Assembly: GCA_003252075.1 (NCBI GenBank)
Contig: QKDO01000041.1
Coordinates: 1 to 48,794 of the forward strand
Reading direction: 5' to 3'
DNA from: Nitrospirota bacterium
GTDB lineage: Bacteria > Nitrospirota > Thermodesulfovibrionia > Thermodesulfovibrionales > UBA6898
DNA length: 48,794 bases
Every line of letters starts with the position of its first letter. Position 1 is the first letter of the stretch. Shown piece by piece: positions 17,612-28,701 of the stretch. The notes under the pieces were generated by a model that was given only the letters and a program-made list of their open reading frames with translations, was not told where the DNA came from and ran no database searches. The position numbers were made by a program, and so were the translations under genes.

Positions 17612-18868
17612 ATGGCTGAAGCGATCCCTTTCAGGGGGATTCTGTTCAATGTTCCAAAGGTGTCAAGAAGCTCGGGAGAGGAGCTTCTTGCGCCTCCGTA
17701 CGATATCATCACCCCGGAGTATCAGCAGGAGCTCTACGAAAAGAGCCCCTATAACATTGTCAGGATCGACTTTGGAAAGAAAAATCCCGGTGATGATGGG
17801 CAGGAGAACCGGTACTCAAGGGCGAAGGCATCCCTCGAACGTTGGCTGAAGGACGAAGTCCTTGTCACGAGCAGTACTCCTGGGTTCTATGCATATGAGG
17901 TGGCCTATACCATGCAGGGGAAATCGCTGACATTACGAGGATGCCTCGGCCTGGTAAAGCTGGAGGCTCTGGGAAAAGGCAATATCCATCCGCACGAGTA
18001 TACCCACTCCAAGCCCAAGAAAGACCGGCTGGATCTGATGAGATACTGTGAGGCTAATATCAGTCCAATATTTTCTCTTTATAACAGTCCGGAGAAGAAG
18101 ACGTCGACGCTGCTTGAGGAGAAGGCAGGAACAAAGCCGTATATCGAGGCAAGGGACAATGGCGGGGCTGTTCATAGCCTCTGGAAAATAGAGGAGACAG
18201 AAGCAGTCAAGACGATATCGGCTGAACTTGCCGGCAAGGCGATCTTTATTGCCGACGGCCATCACCGCTATGAAACAGCCCTTGAGTATCAGCGGGAGAT
18301 GCGGAATACGGCAGGATTCTCCGGGAGACCTATGCCGTATGATTATGTGCTCATGTTCCTGGCGAACATGGCTGACGAAGGGCTTACCATTCTTCCGACA
18401 CACCGATTGGTGAAGGATCTTCCTGAAGATGCCCTCGATCAGCTCTCCGCTGATTTTGACCTAGAGAAAATGACCATGAGTGACGATATCCCTGCGGCGA
18501 TCGCTGGCAGAAGGGATGTGTACGGTTATTATGCCGGAGGAGATGTCTGGTATCGACTCAGCTACCGGGGAGAGGGTATCCATGGCGTGCCGCCGGCGCT
18601 TAAGGATCTCGATGTAACGGTGCTGCATGATTTCATCTTCAAGCAGCTCCTGGACATCGAGGCGGTCTCTTACGAGATGGATGTGCAGAAGTGTCTGCAG
18701 GCGGTGCGTTCCGGAGAGTTCAAGGCGGCTTTTTTCCTGAACCCCACAGGTGTTTACGATGTTGAGCGGGTTGCGCTTGCCGCATTGCGGATGCCGCCGA
18801 AATCGACCTATTTCTATCCCAAGCTCATGACCGGAATGGTTTTGAATATCTTTAAATATGCTTTCTAA
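17612..18868 (+). CDS. DUF1015 family protein
   Basis: 418-aa soluble protein matching the DUF1015 family along its length: PFRGILFN, LLAPPYDII, NIVRIDFGK, HPHEYTHSKPKKDRLDLM, the highly conserved FIADGHHRYETALEY, and HRLVKDLP. The biochemical role is not firmly established. It sits 12 nt upstream of gap, suggesting joint expression with glycolysis/gluconeogenesis genes, and members of the family often neighbour central carbon or serine genes. No signal peptide or membrane segment. Confidence 0.88.
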   Translation: MAEAIPFRGILFNVPKVSRSSGEELLAPPYDIITPEYQQELYEKSPYNIVRIDFGKKNPGDDGQENRYSRAKASLERWLKDEVLVTSSTPGFYAYEVAYTMQGKSLTLRGCLGLVKLEALGKGNIHPHEYTHSKPKKDRLDLMRYCEANISPIFSLYNSPEKKTSTLLEEKAGTKPYIEARDNGGAVHSLWKIEETEAVKTISAELAGKAIFIADGHHRYETALEYQREMRNTAGFSGRPMPYDYVLMFLANMADEGLTILPTHRLVKDLPEDALDQLSADFDLEKMTMSDDIPAAIAGRRDVYGYYAGGDVWYRLSYRGEGIHGVPPALKDLDVTVLHDFIFKQLLDIEAVSYEMDVQKCLQAVRSGEFKAAFFLNPTGVYDVERVALAALRMPPKSTYFYPKLMTGMVLNIFKYAF

Positions 18869-19888
<1,020 letters not shown>

Positions 19889-19891
19889 CCA

Positions 19892-21133
19892 ATGGCCAAG
19901 ATGAATGGGAATCCGATGCCGATCAAGGACGTGTTAGGAAAGCTCTCGATCGATGAGCTGCGGCTAAAAGGAAAGAGGGTATTTATCCGTGCCGACTTCA
20001 ATGTCCCTCTTGACGAGCACCTCCGGATAACAGACGATAGCCGGATCCGCTCAACCCTTACCACGATCAACTATGCGATCGATGAGGGTGCAAGGGTGAT
20101 CCTTGCCTCGCACCTCGGCAGGCCCAAAGGAAAGCCGGATCCGCGGTTCAGCCTCGCCCCGGTCGCCAAGAGGCTGCAGCGGCTTCTTGACAAGGATGTG
20201 ATCTTCTCCCCCGACTGCATCGGCTCCCAGGTAGAGCACCTTGTCGCGAAGATGAAGGACGGCGACGTTGTTCTCCTGGAGAACCTGCGATATCATCCCG
20301 AAGAAGAGAAGAATGATGAGGAGTTCTCGAAAAAGCTCGCTGGCATTGCCGATTATTTCATCAACGACGCATTTGGGGCAGCGCACAGGGCGCATGCCTC
20401 GACCGTCGGCATCACGAAGTTCCTTCCGTCAGCAGCCGGCTTTCTCATGAAAAAGGAGATCGAATATCTCAAGGGTGTGGTGGATAACCCTATCCGGCCC
20501 TTCGTTGCAATACTGGGCGGTGCAAAGGTCTCAGGGAAGATCGGTGTTCTGGAGCACCTTGAAGATAAAGTGGACAAGGTCGTTGTGGGCGGCGGTATGG
20601 CATTTACTTTCATCAAGGCCATGGGAAATGAGGTGGGAGACTCTCTTGTTGAGACCGAAATGATCGAGACCGCGGAGCGGATCAGAAAAAACCTCAAGGC
20701 AGCGGGGATCAAGTTCTATCTCCCCGTTGACTGTGTTATTGCGCATAACCTGGAGCCGGGTGCAGAGACCAAGATCGTCCCGACGCTTGAGATACCGAAG
20801 GGCTGGAAGGCGCTGGATATCGGTCCTGCTACGGTAAAGCTTTTCTCCGAGGCGCTGGAGAACGCCAAGACGATCCTCTGGAACGGCCCTATGGGGGTAT
20901 TCGAGGTTGACGCTTTCTCGCGTGGCACCTATGCGATCGCCAATGCTGTTGCAGATGCCTATGCCCTCACTATTGTGGGCGGCGGAGACACGGCCCTCGC
21001 TGTTCACCGGGCAGGTGTGACCAATGCTCTTTCGTTTATCTCTACCGGGGGAGGTGCATCCCTGCAGCTGCTCGAAGGCAAGGAACTGCCCGGCATTGCG
21101 GCACTTACCGACAGAAGCACGGCCGCGGTCTAG
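19892..21133 (+). CDS. pgk: phosphoglycerate kinase
   Basis: Interconverts 1,3-bisphosphoglycerate and 3-phosphoglycerate with ADP/ATP. Family blocks in order: RVFIRADFNVPLD, HLGRPKG, VVLLENLRYHPEEEKND, FINDAFGAAHRAHAS, LGGAKVSGKIGVLEHL, and GGGDTALAVHRAG near the C-terminus. 413 aa including an N-terminal stretch a little longer than usual; the ATG at 19919 (MPIKDVLG) is an alternative start. Followed by a clear terminator. Confidence 0.97.
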   Translation: MAKMNGNPMPIKDVLGKLSIDELRLKGKRVFIRADFNVPLDEHLRITDDSRIRSTLTTINYAIDEGARVILASHLGRPKGKPDPRFSLAPVAKRLQRLLDKDVIFSPDCIGSQVEHLVAKMKDGDVVLLENLRYHPEEEKNDEEFSKKLAGIADYFINDAFGAAHRAHASTVGITKFLPSAAGFLMKKEIEYLKGVVDNPIRPFVAILGGAKVSGKIGVLEHLEDKVDKVVVGGGMAFTFIKAMGNEVGDSLVETEMIETAERIRKNLKAAGIKFYLPVDCVIAHNLEPGAETKIVPTLEIPKGWKALDIGPATVKLFSEALENAKTILWNGPMGVFEVDAFSRGTYAIANAVADAYALTIVGGGDTALAVHRAGVTNALSFISTGGGASLQLLEGKELPGIAALTDRSTAAV

Positions 21134-21148
21134 GCGGGAAGACAAAGA

Positions 21149-21186
21149 AAAAGGCAGGGTAAGAACAGCTACCCCGCCTTTTTTGT
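21149..21186. terminator. bidirectional rho-independent terminator between pgk and speD
   Basis: AAGGCAGGGTA (21151-21161) and TACCCCGCCTT (21170-21180) form an 11-bp stem with one A/C mismatch and an 8-nt loop. It is followed by a T run on the plus strand (21179-21184) and preceded by an A run that serves as a T run for the minus strand. It ends the DUF1015-gap-pgk transcript and the convergent speD transcript. Confidence 0.85.
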
Positions 21187-21229
21187 TTCCAAAAAAGCCT
21201 ATCTATGTTTTCCTAAGACTTCCCGGAGA

Positions 21230-21652
21230 TCAGATCGCCACGAGCGCAGTATCCGTGATCTTGTGCGGGAGCTTTTTGTTCGCCGGTGACAGGATGCCCC
21301 TCTTGAGCTCCACGATCGACGGCGTCCTGCTCTCGAACTCTTTTATGAGAAACGATGCTGCCACCTCAGGCTTGATCAGGTCACCGCAGGTGAAGATGTC
21401 CACGGCTGCATAGGAGTATTCCGGCCATGTATGGATCGAGAGATGGGATTCGGCAATGATCACCATACCGCTTATCCCGAAAGGGTTGAACTCATGGAAG
21501 GAGATGTCTACGATCGTGGCTTTTGCTTCTTTCGCTGCTGAGACCAGTGCATTCTTGACTTTAGCGAGATCCTTGATAATCTTAGGGTTACAATCCCTCA
21601 ATTCCACCAATAGATGGGTACCTAAAGCATGCAATCCTTTACCCCCCTTCAA
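21230..21652 (-). CDS. speD: S-adenosylmethionine decarboxylase proenzyme SpeD
   Basis: Pyruvoyl enzyme that supplies decarboxylated SAM for spermidine synthesis. The short bacterial/archaeal (class 1B) form, 140 aa. The self-cleavage site is the Glu-Ser bond in AESHLSIHTWPE, where the Ser becomes the pyruvoyl group; YAAVDIFTCG and the conserved Cys follow. No speE is adjacent. Convergent with pgk and sharing its terminator. Confidence 0.95.
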   Translation of the reverse strand: MKGGKGLHALGTHLLVELRDCNPKIIKDLAKVKNALVSAAKEAKATIVDISFHEFNPFGISGMVIIAESHLSIHTWPEYSYAAVDIFTCGDLIKPEVAASFLIKEFESRTPSIVELKRGILSPANKKLPHKITDTALVAI

Positions 21653-21741
21653 TGATTGAATTCGGCATTAATATGCCCTCTTAAGTCAAAAAGTTTACCG
21701 TAAAACCTTGATACTTGTCAATGAAAATCCCGGGAAAAATG

Positions 21742-22626
21742 TCAGGGAATCACCTTGTTCAGCTGATATTCTACAATGCCCGAAGCACCGGCTTTTTTCA
21801 GCTTCGGGATAAGCTCACGGACCTTTTTTTCGTCTATCACAACGTCGAGATCATACCATCCTTCATCGGACAGGAGAGATATAGTCGGCGAATGCATTGC
21901 GGGCAGAAGGCTCAAAACCCGCTTGAGATCTGTCTGCCGGACATTCATCTTCATGCCGACCTTCTCCTCTGCCGCCAAGGCACCCTTGAGAAGCATGACA
22001 AGGTTTTCCATCTTCTGACGCTTCCATGCATTCTGCCAGGCTTTCTTGTTAGAGATGAAGCGGGTGCTCGACTCGAGGATAGTTTCCACGATCCTGAGGT
22101 TGTTGGCGCGGAGGGAAGATCCCGTTTCCGTAAGCTCTACAATGGCATCAGCAAGATGGGGTGGTTTTACTTCAGTGGCGCCCCAGGAGAAATCGACTTC
22201 TGCCCGGATCTTTTTCGCCTTCAGGTACCGTTTGGTAAAGCCGACAAGCTCGGTAGCTATTCTCTTGCCATTCAGGTCCTTGATGGTCCTGATCCGGGAC
22301 TCATTCGGAACGGCGATGACCCACCGTACAGGACGAAGGCCCTCCTTTGCATAGTTCAGCTCAGCCACTTCTTTGACATCGGCGTTCTGTTCCCTGATCC
22401 AGTCATACCCTGTCAGGCCGCAGTCGAGTATCCCGTTTTCGACATAGCGTGCCATCTCTTGAGCCCGAATGAGCATGGCCTCGACCTCTGCATCATCGAA
22501 TACCGGATAATAGGAACGGCCGGATACCGAGATATGATATCCGGCTTTTCTGAAGAGTTTTAATGTCGACTCCTGAAGGCTTCCCTTTGGCAGCCCGATC
22601 CGGAGTGTCTTTTTGTTATTCTTCAT
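21742..22626 (-). CDS. hisG: ATP phosphoribosyltransferase HisG, long form
   Basis: First enzyme of histidine synthesis. Catalytic domain with [10 protein letters not shown], the GLTGYDWI block, and the PRPP-binding region [17 protein letters not shown]. The extra C-terminal domain of about 80 residues ([16 protein letters not shown], then [15 protein letters not shown]) is the ACT-like histidine-feedback domain of the long form, so no HisZ partner is needed. 294 aa. Its start overlaps the hisD stop by 4 nt (ATGA), so the two are coupled in the order hisD-hisG. Confidence 0.95.
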   Translation of the reverse strand: MKNNKKTLRIGLPKGSLQESTLKLFRKAGYHISVSGRSYYPVFDDAEVEAMLIRAQEMARYVENGILDCGLTGYDWIREQNADVKEVAELNYAKEGLRPVRWVIAVPNESRIRTIKDLNGKRIATELVGFTKRYLKAKKIRAEVDFSWGATEVKPPHLADAIVELTETGSSLRANNLRIVETILESSTRFISNKKAWQNAWKRQKMENLVMLLKGALAAEEKVGMKMNVRQTDLKRVLSLLPAMHSPTISLLSDEGWYDLDVVIDEKKVRELIPKLKKAGASGIVEYQLNKVIP

Positions 22627-23945
22627 GCTCTTTTCCTTCCTGTCTGTTTTTCACGTTTTTGCTTCAGAAGCTGCTCTTTTCTCACCCTGATGGTATTGCC
22701 ATGCGCTTCCAGCCCTTCAACGTCCGCTATGGCCTCAACGACGCCGGCGAGGCGGAAGAAACCTTCCCGCGTAAACCCGAGCATGCTCGACCGCTTGTAG
22801 AAGTCGTATACCCCGAGGGGAGATGAAAATCGTGCCGTTCCGCCTGTCGGCAGCGTATGATTAGGACCTGCAGAATAATCTCCCAGCGCTTCAGGACTCC
22901 AGGGGCCGAGAAAGACTGCCCCTGCATTCTCTATCATGGGCACGATATCGATTGGCTTTCTGGTCATGACCTCCAGATGTTCCGGTGCTATGGTGTTCGA
23001 GAGATTTACCGCATCCCTGATGTTTCGGGTGACAATAATCGCACCATAGGCATCTAAAGAGGCCTTTGCTATCTCTTTGCGCCTGAGTTGCTTGAGCCGG
23101 ACCCTGATCTCTTCGGAAACTGCTGCGGCGAGCATGCTGGTATCAGTGACAAGAACTGCTGAGGCGAACTCGTCATGTTCGGCCTGGCTCAGCATATCTG
23201 CTGCGACAAACGAAGGCCGCGCTGAGCTGTCGGCGATAATGAGGATCTCGCTCGGGCCGGCAACCATATCGATGTCAACGATGCCGAAGACCATCTTTTT
23301 TGCCGTGGCCACGTAGATGTTGCCGGGGCCGACGATTTTGTCGACCTTAGGGATGCTCTTGGTTCCGTATGCAAGGGCAGCGACTGCCTGTGCGCCGCCG
23401 ATCCGGTAAACCTCGGTTACGCCGAGCATCTCTATCGCGGCCATAACATAGGGGTTCATGTAACCTTCGGGCATTGGAACGCAGACTGCGACCTCTTTAA
23501 CGCCGGCAACCTGAGCAGGAATGACGTTCATGAGAACGGTGGACGGATAGGCGGCCTTGCCTCCCGGAATGTATGCGCCGATTCTCTTGAGGGGCCGTAT
23601 TGCCTGACCAAGAATGGTGTCGCCTTCCGTAAAGGACCAGGAGCGCTCTTTCTGCATCTCATGAAAGCTCCGTATGCGCCGGGCAGAAATTGCGAATGCC
23701 TTCATGATCTTCGGATCAGCTTTGCGGGCAGCGCGGGTGATCTCCGAAGCGCTTACCCGGAGCCGGGCTGCCTTCCTATTGTCGAATTTGCGCGTATACT
23801 TCAGGACCGCAGCGTCGCCGTTGCGCCGCACGTTCGAGAGGATGTCCTCAACAGCGCGGGTGATGGCCCTGTCAACGGTTGCATTCCGAGACTCAAGTTT
23901 CCTGAGAAATGCATCAATTTCGCTGCGTTTGCCGATGATTTTCAA
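22623..23945 (-). CDS. hisD: histidinol dehydrogenase HisD
   Basis: Zinc-dependent, NAD-linked four-electron oxidation of histidinol to histidine. Family blocks: [61 protein letters not shown] (zinc-ligand region), and APEHLEVM with [15 protein letters not shown]. 440 aa including a Lys/Arg-rich C-terminal tail. Adjacent to hisG only; the remaining his genes are not in this window. Confidence 0.96.
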   Translation of the reverse strand: MKIIGKRSEIDAFLRKLESRNATVDRAITRAVEDILSNVRRNGDAAVLKYTRKFDNRKAARLRVSASEITRAARKADPKIMKAFAISARRIRSFHEMQKERSWSFTEGDTILGQAIRPLKRIGAYIPGGKAAYPSTVLMNVIPAQVAGVKEVAVCVPMPEGYMNPYVMAAIEMLGVTEVYRIGGAQAVAALAYGTKSIPKVDKIVGPGNIYVATAKKMVFGIVDIDMVAGPSEILIIADSSARPSFVAADMLSQAEHDEFASAVLVTDTSMLAAAVSEEIRVRLKQLRRKEIAKASLDAYGAIIVTRNIRDAVNLSNTIAPEHLEVMTRKPIDIVPMIENAGAVFLGPWSPEALGDYSAGPNHTLPTGGTARFSSPLGVYDFYKRSSMLGFTREGFFRLAGVVEAIADVEGLEAHGNTIRVRKEQLLKQKREKQTGRKRA

Positions 23946-24032
23946 GGTGATTCATTCTATCGTTAAGGCGACAAATATTCAAGCAGGAGCATGACGCCGG
24001 CAGAGCATGCTGCTTCAAGAGGTAAGGTGAGC

Positions 24033-25370
24033 CTAGTATTTCAGATCAGCTTTATCAAGATTGCCGACGACGACCAGAACATAATTGGCGGGATCCAGAT
24101 ATTGTTGCGCCACCCGCAGGATGTCCTCTTTGGTGATTGCGTTGATGACGGCAGGATACCGGTCGACATAATCGAGGCCAAGGCCGTAATATTCGACGGC
24201 GAGATTGAAGCCGGCTATCTTACTATTCGAGTCGATGCGCAGCGGGAAACTGCCGGTGAGATAGGATTTGGCATCGGCAAGCTCCTTGTCACTTACCGGT
24301 TCTGTCTGTATTCTCTTCATCTCTCGTATGACCTCTCCGATGGCCGTGTTGGCAGATTCATTTTTTGTCTGGAGACCAACCTGGAAATTTCCGCCATATC
24401 TGCTCGCGGAAAAGTAGCTGTGAACATCGTAGGCGAGTCCGCGATTGTCCCGGATGTTGTCCATAAGGCGGGACGCAAAGCCTCCTCCCCCCAAGATATA
24501 GTTCATCACCAAGACCGCGTAGTAATCAGGGTTGCCGCGGGCAATGCCGAGATGGCCAAGGATAATGTTCGTCTGCGTAAGATCTTTGTCGATCTTGATG
24601 ACAGCAGGGCCCTTTTTCTTTTCTGCGGCGGGCAGGGCATTCTCTGCTATCTTCGCTTGCTGCCAATCACCGAAATATCGGTTCAGCAGCAGCTTCAGTT
24701 CGTCCTTGCTGATATCCCCGACAACCGAAACGATCGTGTTGTTCGCCGCATAATGGGCTTCGTGGAAATCGACCAGATCTTGGCGGGTTATGGAAGGGAT
24801 GGTCTCGATCGTGCCCTGCACCTGCCTGCTGTAGGGATGCTCTCCGAAGACAGCCTTTGAAAACGCGATGGAGGCAACGGCGCCGGGGTCCTCGTTCTGC
24901 TGGATAAGCCAGTTCACGGTTATCGTCTTCTTTCTGGTGATCTCTTCCTCCTGGAATGCCGGATGCAGGACGATATCGGAGAGAAGATCGAAGCCGAGCT
25001 CGATATCCTTTTTCAGTACGGTAAGCGAAACCGTGGTATAGTCAGCACCGGCAGATGCGCTGAGTGAACCGCCGACAAACTCGATCGCTTCACTGATCTC
25101 CCGGGAAGAACGCTTTTGTGTACCCTCGGTCAGAAGGGCAGCGGTGAGATAGGCAAGACCTGCCTTTGCGGCGGGCTCAGAAATGCTGCCCGCCTTGATT
25201 GCCATGACGACCGATACCATCGGGACCGAATGCCGGCCGGAATGAAGGACGACCATGCCGTTGGGAAGGATTTCCCGCTCTGCAAGCTGCGTGGCCGGAG
25301 CCGGTGCTGCAAGAGACAGGATCAGGATACCTAGTGCGGCTATGCTGGTGAGGACGCGGTACTTGTTCAT
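24033..25370 (-). CDS. M16-family peptidase-like protein, non-catalytic partner
   Basis: 445 aa with a signal peptide (ISIAALG/ILILSLAAPAPA region) and the two-lobed M16 (pitrilysin) fold: VLHSGRHSVPMVSVVMAIKAG, then GLAYLTAALLTEGT where an active M16 enzyme has HLLEH. The HxxEH zinc motif is therefore absent. The C-terminal lobe is intact, with GGGGFASRLMDNIRDNRGLAYDV and an RxxRG-like region. Coupled to the upstream catalytic M16 gene by a 4-nt overlap. Such pairs are known to form heterodimers in which only one subunit binds zinc. Confidence 0.88.
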   Translation of the reverse strand: MNKYRVLTSIAALGILILSLAAPAPATQLAEREILPNGMVVLHSGRHSVPMVSVVMAIKAGSISEPAAKAGLAYLTAALLTEGTQKRSSREISEAIEFVGGSLSASAGADYTTVSLTVLKKDIELGFDLLSDIVLHPAFQEEEITRKKTITVNWLIQQNEDPGAVASIAFSKAVFGEHPYSRQVQGTIETIPSITRQDLVDFHEAHYAANNTIVSVVGDISKDELKLLLNRYFGDWQQAKIAENALPAAEKKKGPAVIKIDKDLTQTNIILGHLGIARGNPDYYAVLVMNYILGGGGFASRLMDNIRDNRGLAYDVHSYFSASRYGGNFQVGLQTKNESANTAIGEVIREMKRIQTEPVSDKELADAKSYLTGSFPLRIDSNSKIAGFNLAVEYYGLGLDYVDRYPAVINAITKEDILRVAQQYLDPANYVLVVVGNLDKADLKY

Positions 25371-26686
25371 GAGCCTTTTTCCTTGGGTGTAGGGATCAGG
25401 ATGCCGGTGGTCTTCTGATCATCAATAAGATATTTCTGCGCAACGCGGCTGACATCTTCTGCAGTCACTTTGCGTATACCTTCCAGATAGGAGTCAACGA
25501 ACTTCCAGCCCATGGTCATCTCGAACGTGCCGATGGTCCTGGCCTGCATGTAGATCGAGTCCTGCTGCATGACGAAGGATGCCTCTACCTGGTTCTTCGC
25601 CCGCTGCACCTCCTGCCCGGAGGGCGGTGTCTTCTTAATCTTTTCGATCTCTTCCAGCAGCGCCTGCTCTACATCCTCGATCTTCTTTCCCTGTGCAGCG
25701 GTTGCACCGGTAAGGAAGACGAACGGGTCTTTGTACAGGCCCTCATAGCTTGCCCAGGCAGAAAGTGCTATCTGCTGGTCGTATACGAGCGCACGATAAA
25801 AGCGCGAACTCTTACCGTCAGACAGGATGCTGCCGAGCACGTCAAGCGCAAAGCCGTCCTCATGGGAGAGGCTCGGCACCTTATAAGCTGTCATGATATA
25901 CGGAAGCTCAGCCTCTTTTTTCACATAGACCCTGCGTTCGCCCTTCTGATCGTCCTCAGTAGAGGTGACTGCCGGGACGGGCGGGCCGGCAGAGATGCTG
26001 CCGAAGGACATCCTGATCTTCTCCAATATCTTCTTTTGGTCGACATCGCCCACAACAATGATTACGGCGTTGTTCGGCGCATAATAGGTGCGGTAATGCT
26101 CCACCAGGTCATCAGGGTTCAGGGTCCTGAGATCGGACATCCATCCGATGACCGGCCAGCGGTAGGGATGGTTCTTGAACGTCGCAGCCATGACCTCTTC
26201 GAAGACAAAGCTCTGCGGATCGTCCTCGGTGCGGAGCCTGCGCTCTTCCGTGACCACATCCCGCTCGGAAAGAACGGCATCCCTGGTCAGGACGAGATTC
26301 TGCATGCGGTCTGCCTCGAGGTCAATGGGCAGGGTGATGCGGTCAGAGGCGAGCAGTTCGAAGTAGCCGGTGTAATCCCGCGAGGTGAAGGCGTTGTCCA
26401 TTCCCCCTGCCCTCTGGATGGTCTGGGAAAAGGTCTTTGGCCCATGTTCCTTTGTACCCTTGAACATCATATGCTCCAGAAGATGACTCAGGCCGGTCTT
26501 ACCGCTTCTTTCGTTGCGGGAGCCCACGCGGTACCAGATCTGGAAGGTGGCGGTCGGTGCCTTGTGGTCCTCAAGGATCAGCACCTTCAGACCATTGTCG
26601 AGCAGGTATTCATTGACCGGCAGGGAGAATGCCGCAGTAACGGACAGGAGGACAAAAAGGACAGGTATAACGATAATTTTTTTCAT
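25367..26686 (-). CDS. M16-family zinc peptidase, catalytic subunit
   Basis: 439 aa with a signal peptide (about residues 1-22). The inverted zinc motif HxxEH is present as HLLEH (residues 68-72), with the distal glutamate expected in TEERRL about 75 residues later. The second lobe carries GSILSDGKSSRFYRALV. Expected in the periplasm, degrading peptides. It precedes and overlaps the non-catalytic M16 gene, which probably forms the other half of the enzyme. Substrates are unknown. Confidence 0.92.
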   Translation of the reverse strand: MKKIIVIPVLFVLLSVTAAFSLPVNEYLLDNGLKVLILEDHKAPTATFQIWYRVGSRNERSGKTGLSHLLEHMMFKGTKEHGPKTFSQTIQRAGGMDNAFTSRDYTGYFELLASDRITLPIDLEADRMQNLVLTRDAVLSERDVVTEERRLRTEDDPQSFVFEEVMAATFKNHPYRWPVIGWMSDLRTLNPDDLVEHYRTYYAPNNAVIIVVGDVDQKKILEKIRMSFGSISAGPPVPAVTSTEDDQKGERRVYVKKEAELPYIMTAYKVPSLSHEDGFALDVLGSILSDGKSSRFYRALVYDQQIALSAWASYEGLYKDPFVFLTGATAAQGKKIEDVEQALLEEIEKIKKTPPSGQEVQRAKNQVEASFVMQQDSIYMQARTIGTFEMTMGWKFVDSYLEGIRKVTAEDVSRVAQKYLIDDQKTTGILIPTPKEKGS

Positions 26687-27176
26687 GCGTATATTTTACT
26701 CATTTAACGAACGACTTTCCAACACTGGGGCCTGACCAAACAGCTAATCCGTCCGGCAGCAGCGCCCCCTGCGGTTCGGATGTAGGGAAGAGTCTGCCAC
26801 ATGATGTCGGCCTGGTGCTGATGCTGCCGTCGAATGTCCGGCGCTAACCTCAAGCCTCTGTTCGTTATCCTTATAAGAACCCGGGAGGACTTAAAAAAGT
26901 GGTGCCCGCCTTCCCTTTCTTCTCAGCGGTTTTTGCATCTTGAGACACAGCATAAGACTGTTGCATCTGACTCTAGGCCCTGAGGCAGTAACAACCTTTC
27001 TGCTGAGTTCGAAGAGAGCAAGACCATCACTTTTTGCGTGCAGCTCTTCATGTGTTTGTATTCCTTTTTTCACCTGATGACGAGGGTTATTTTGCCTGCA
27101 AACGCTGCAGTTAACGTATACGCTCAGCGTGTTACCGGAAGGGCTCCATTCAATATCTGATGAAGCCGCATCAGCA
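26687..27176. other. 490-bp stretch without a supported gene
   Basis: Lies between the start of the M16 pair and the end of the cupin gene. The only ORF of note is a 60-codon minus frame (26891-27073) with no recognisable domain and no good ribosome binding site. The promoter of the M16 operon should lie near 26690-26740, but I see no convincing boxes. No tRNA, repeat or hairpin of note. Confidence 0.5.
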
Positions 27177-27500
27177 TCACAGGTAATCTTCCCTCAGAGG
27201 ATACCAGGCATCGACCGCTTTTGCAGGTGCTTTCAGAACTTTTGCGCGATGTTCCTGATTGGAGGAGATCACAACGCCGTCACCCTTTCCGAGGATCTTG
27301 GTATCCTCCCCAACGGTAAATTCGAGCTCTCCTTCAAGGACATAGGTAATCTGTTCATGGGGATGCCTGTGTGACGGTATCACGGCATCTGCTTCAAACT
27401 CAAAGAATGTCATCATTGTACTATCACCTGATACGGCCTTTACGGTGATTCCATCAAGGAGTTGCTTTGCCGGAAGACCCGATTCGCTGAAAAAGCCCAT
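27177..27500 (-). CDS. small cupin-domain protein
   Basis: 107-aa single-domain cupin. Motif 1 is PSHRHPHEQITYVLEGELEF (His44, His46, Glu49 region as metal ligands) and motif 2 includes GDGVVISSNQEHRAKVL (His84). Similar small cupins act as sensors, isomerases or dioxygenase-like enzymes; the function here is open. Strong AAAAAGGAGG ribosome binding site just before the ATG. Stands alone. Confidence 0.85.
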   Translation of the reverse strand: MGFFSESGLPAKQLLDGITVKAVSGDSTMMTFFEFEADAVIPSHRHPHEQITYVLEGELEFTVGEDTKILGKGDGVVISSNQEHRAKVLKAPAKAVDAWYPLREDYL

Positions 27501-27750
27501 AAAACCTCCTTTTTACGGGTGGTAACCTGCAGTATTATATCATGAGCCGCTGGTGTCGATTCCCGGGGATAACGAGAAAATCATCATGCCGCTGTGGTGA
27601 CAAAAAAGAGCTGGCCAGGTGGTAGTCTGTATATGCCCGTCTTTTCGGGGAATATAGTGTCCCGTGCGTTGATGTATGAAGAAATGCCCAGGGACCACGA
27701 CATGAAATCAGGGCGACTCAGAGCAAGACCAAAGACGATGGCTTTAGGAG

Positions 27751-28701
27751 CTAAGGTTTGCGTCGCAGCCTTTTCTGCTCATACATCATGTGGTCAGCAC
27801 GAGAAATAATTTCATCTACAGAACAAGGGTTTTCTGGGTCGCAATAGGATACGCCGCAACTGATCGACAGCGTATAATTCCTTATATTTGCTGCATTATG
27901 CATTTCAATGTTCTCTTGCAAACGGCTCGTAACTTTCGTAATGTCGTCTCTTGTAGCCCCTACGGGAATTACCGCAAATTCATCTCCACTCATACGGGCG
28001 ATAATATCGATAAAGCGATACGTTTTCTTGAGAATCTGCGCAATGTCCATGAGTGCCTGATCACCCTCGTGATGCCCCCACGAATCATTAATAGCTTTCA
28101 GGTCATTCAAGTCCAGATAGATCATCAGCAAGTCTTTTTTTTGCCGGCTGGCAAGACCCAGAAACTTCTCGGCCAGTGGAAGGAAGCCGCGACGGTTGTA
28201 CAGCCCGGTGAGGTCATCATACAGTGACAGGGATTTCAGTTTTTCCGCCATCTGTTTGTGTTCTGTTATGTCACGGACAATGCCCAGTATTTTGACAATT
28301 TTTCCATCCTGCACCAGCGGCGTTGTCGTAAACTCTCCTGTTAAGTAATTGCCTGACAACGAGATTGTCCGCAATTCAAACTTGGGAGAAGGGTCACCAC
28401 GAAGGGCTGACAGAAATTTCTCCAGGGCAAGAGGCAGATCATCGGGATGAATTATCTGAGTAAAGCTCTTCCCGATCCAGTCAGCACATGACAGCCCCGT
28501 GACCTTCTCGAACGCCGGATTGAGTGAAGTGATTATGCCATCCGACGAAAGGCTATAGATGACGTCTGATACATTATGCAGCAGCGTCCGGTAATGCTGG
28601 GCTGATTCATATTGTTCCTGTAATCCGGCCTCTGAAAGCTGCTGACGCAATGTTTCCGGTTCTTTGGGAAACTGTTCTACTGTTTTTCTGCTATCTTCCA
28701 T
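27751..28701 (-). CDS. PAS-domain diguanylate cyclase with SGDEF motif
   Basis: 316 aa, no transmembrane segment: an N-terminal coiled-coil stretch, a PAS domain (residues 38-148: VSDVIYSLSSDGIITSLNP, then ILGIVRDITEHK), and a GGDEF domain (158-314). The active site reads SGDEF (238-242) in place of GGDEF; a first-position Ser occurs in some active cyclases. An RxxD inhibitory site (RFID, 229-232) is at the right spacing. Expected to make c-di-GMP in response to a signal sensed by the PAS domain. No partner gene is adjacent. Confidence 0.9.
   Translation of the reverse strand: MEDSRKTVEQFPKEPETLRQQLSEAGLQEQYESAQHYRTLLHNVSDVIYSLSSDGIITSLNPAFEKVTGLSCADWIGKSFTQIIHPDDLPLALEKFLSALRGDPSPKFELRTISLSGNYLTGEFTTTPLVQDGKIVKILGIVRDITEHKQMAEKLKSLSLYDDLTGLYNRRGFLPLAEKFLGLASRQKKDLLMIYLDLNDLKAINDSWGHHEGDQALMDIAQILKKTYRFIDIIARMSGDEFAVIPVGATRDDITKVTSRLQENIEMHNAANIRNYTLSISCGVSYCDPENPCSVDEIISRADHMMYEQKRLRRKP

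Noticed and set aside
26891-27073. 60-aa minus-strand ORF
   Set aside because: No family resemblance, no convincing ribosome binding site, and short enough to occur by chance.
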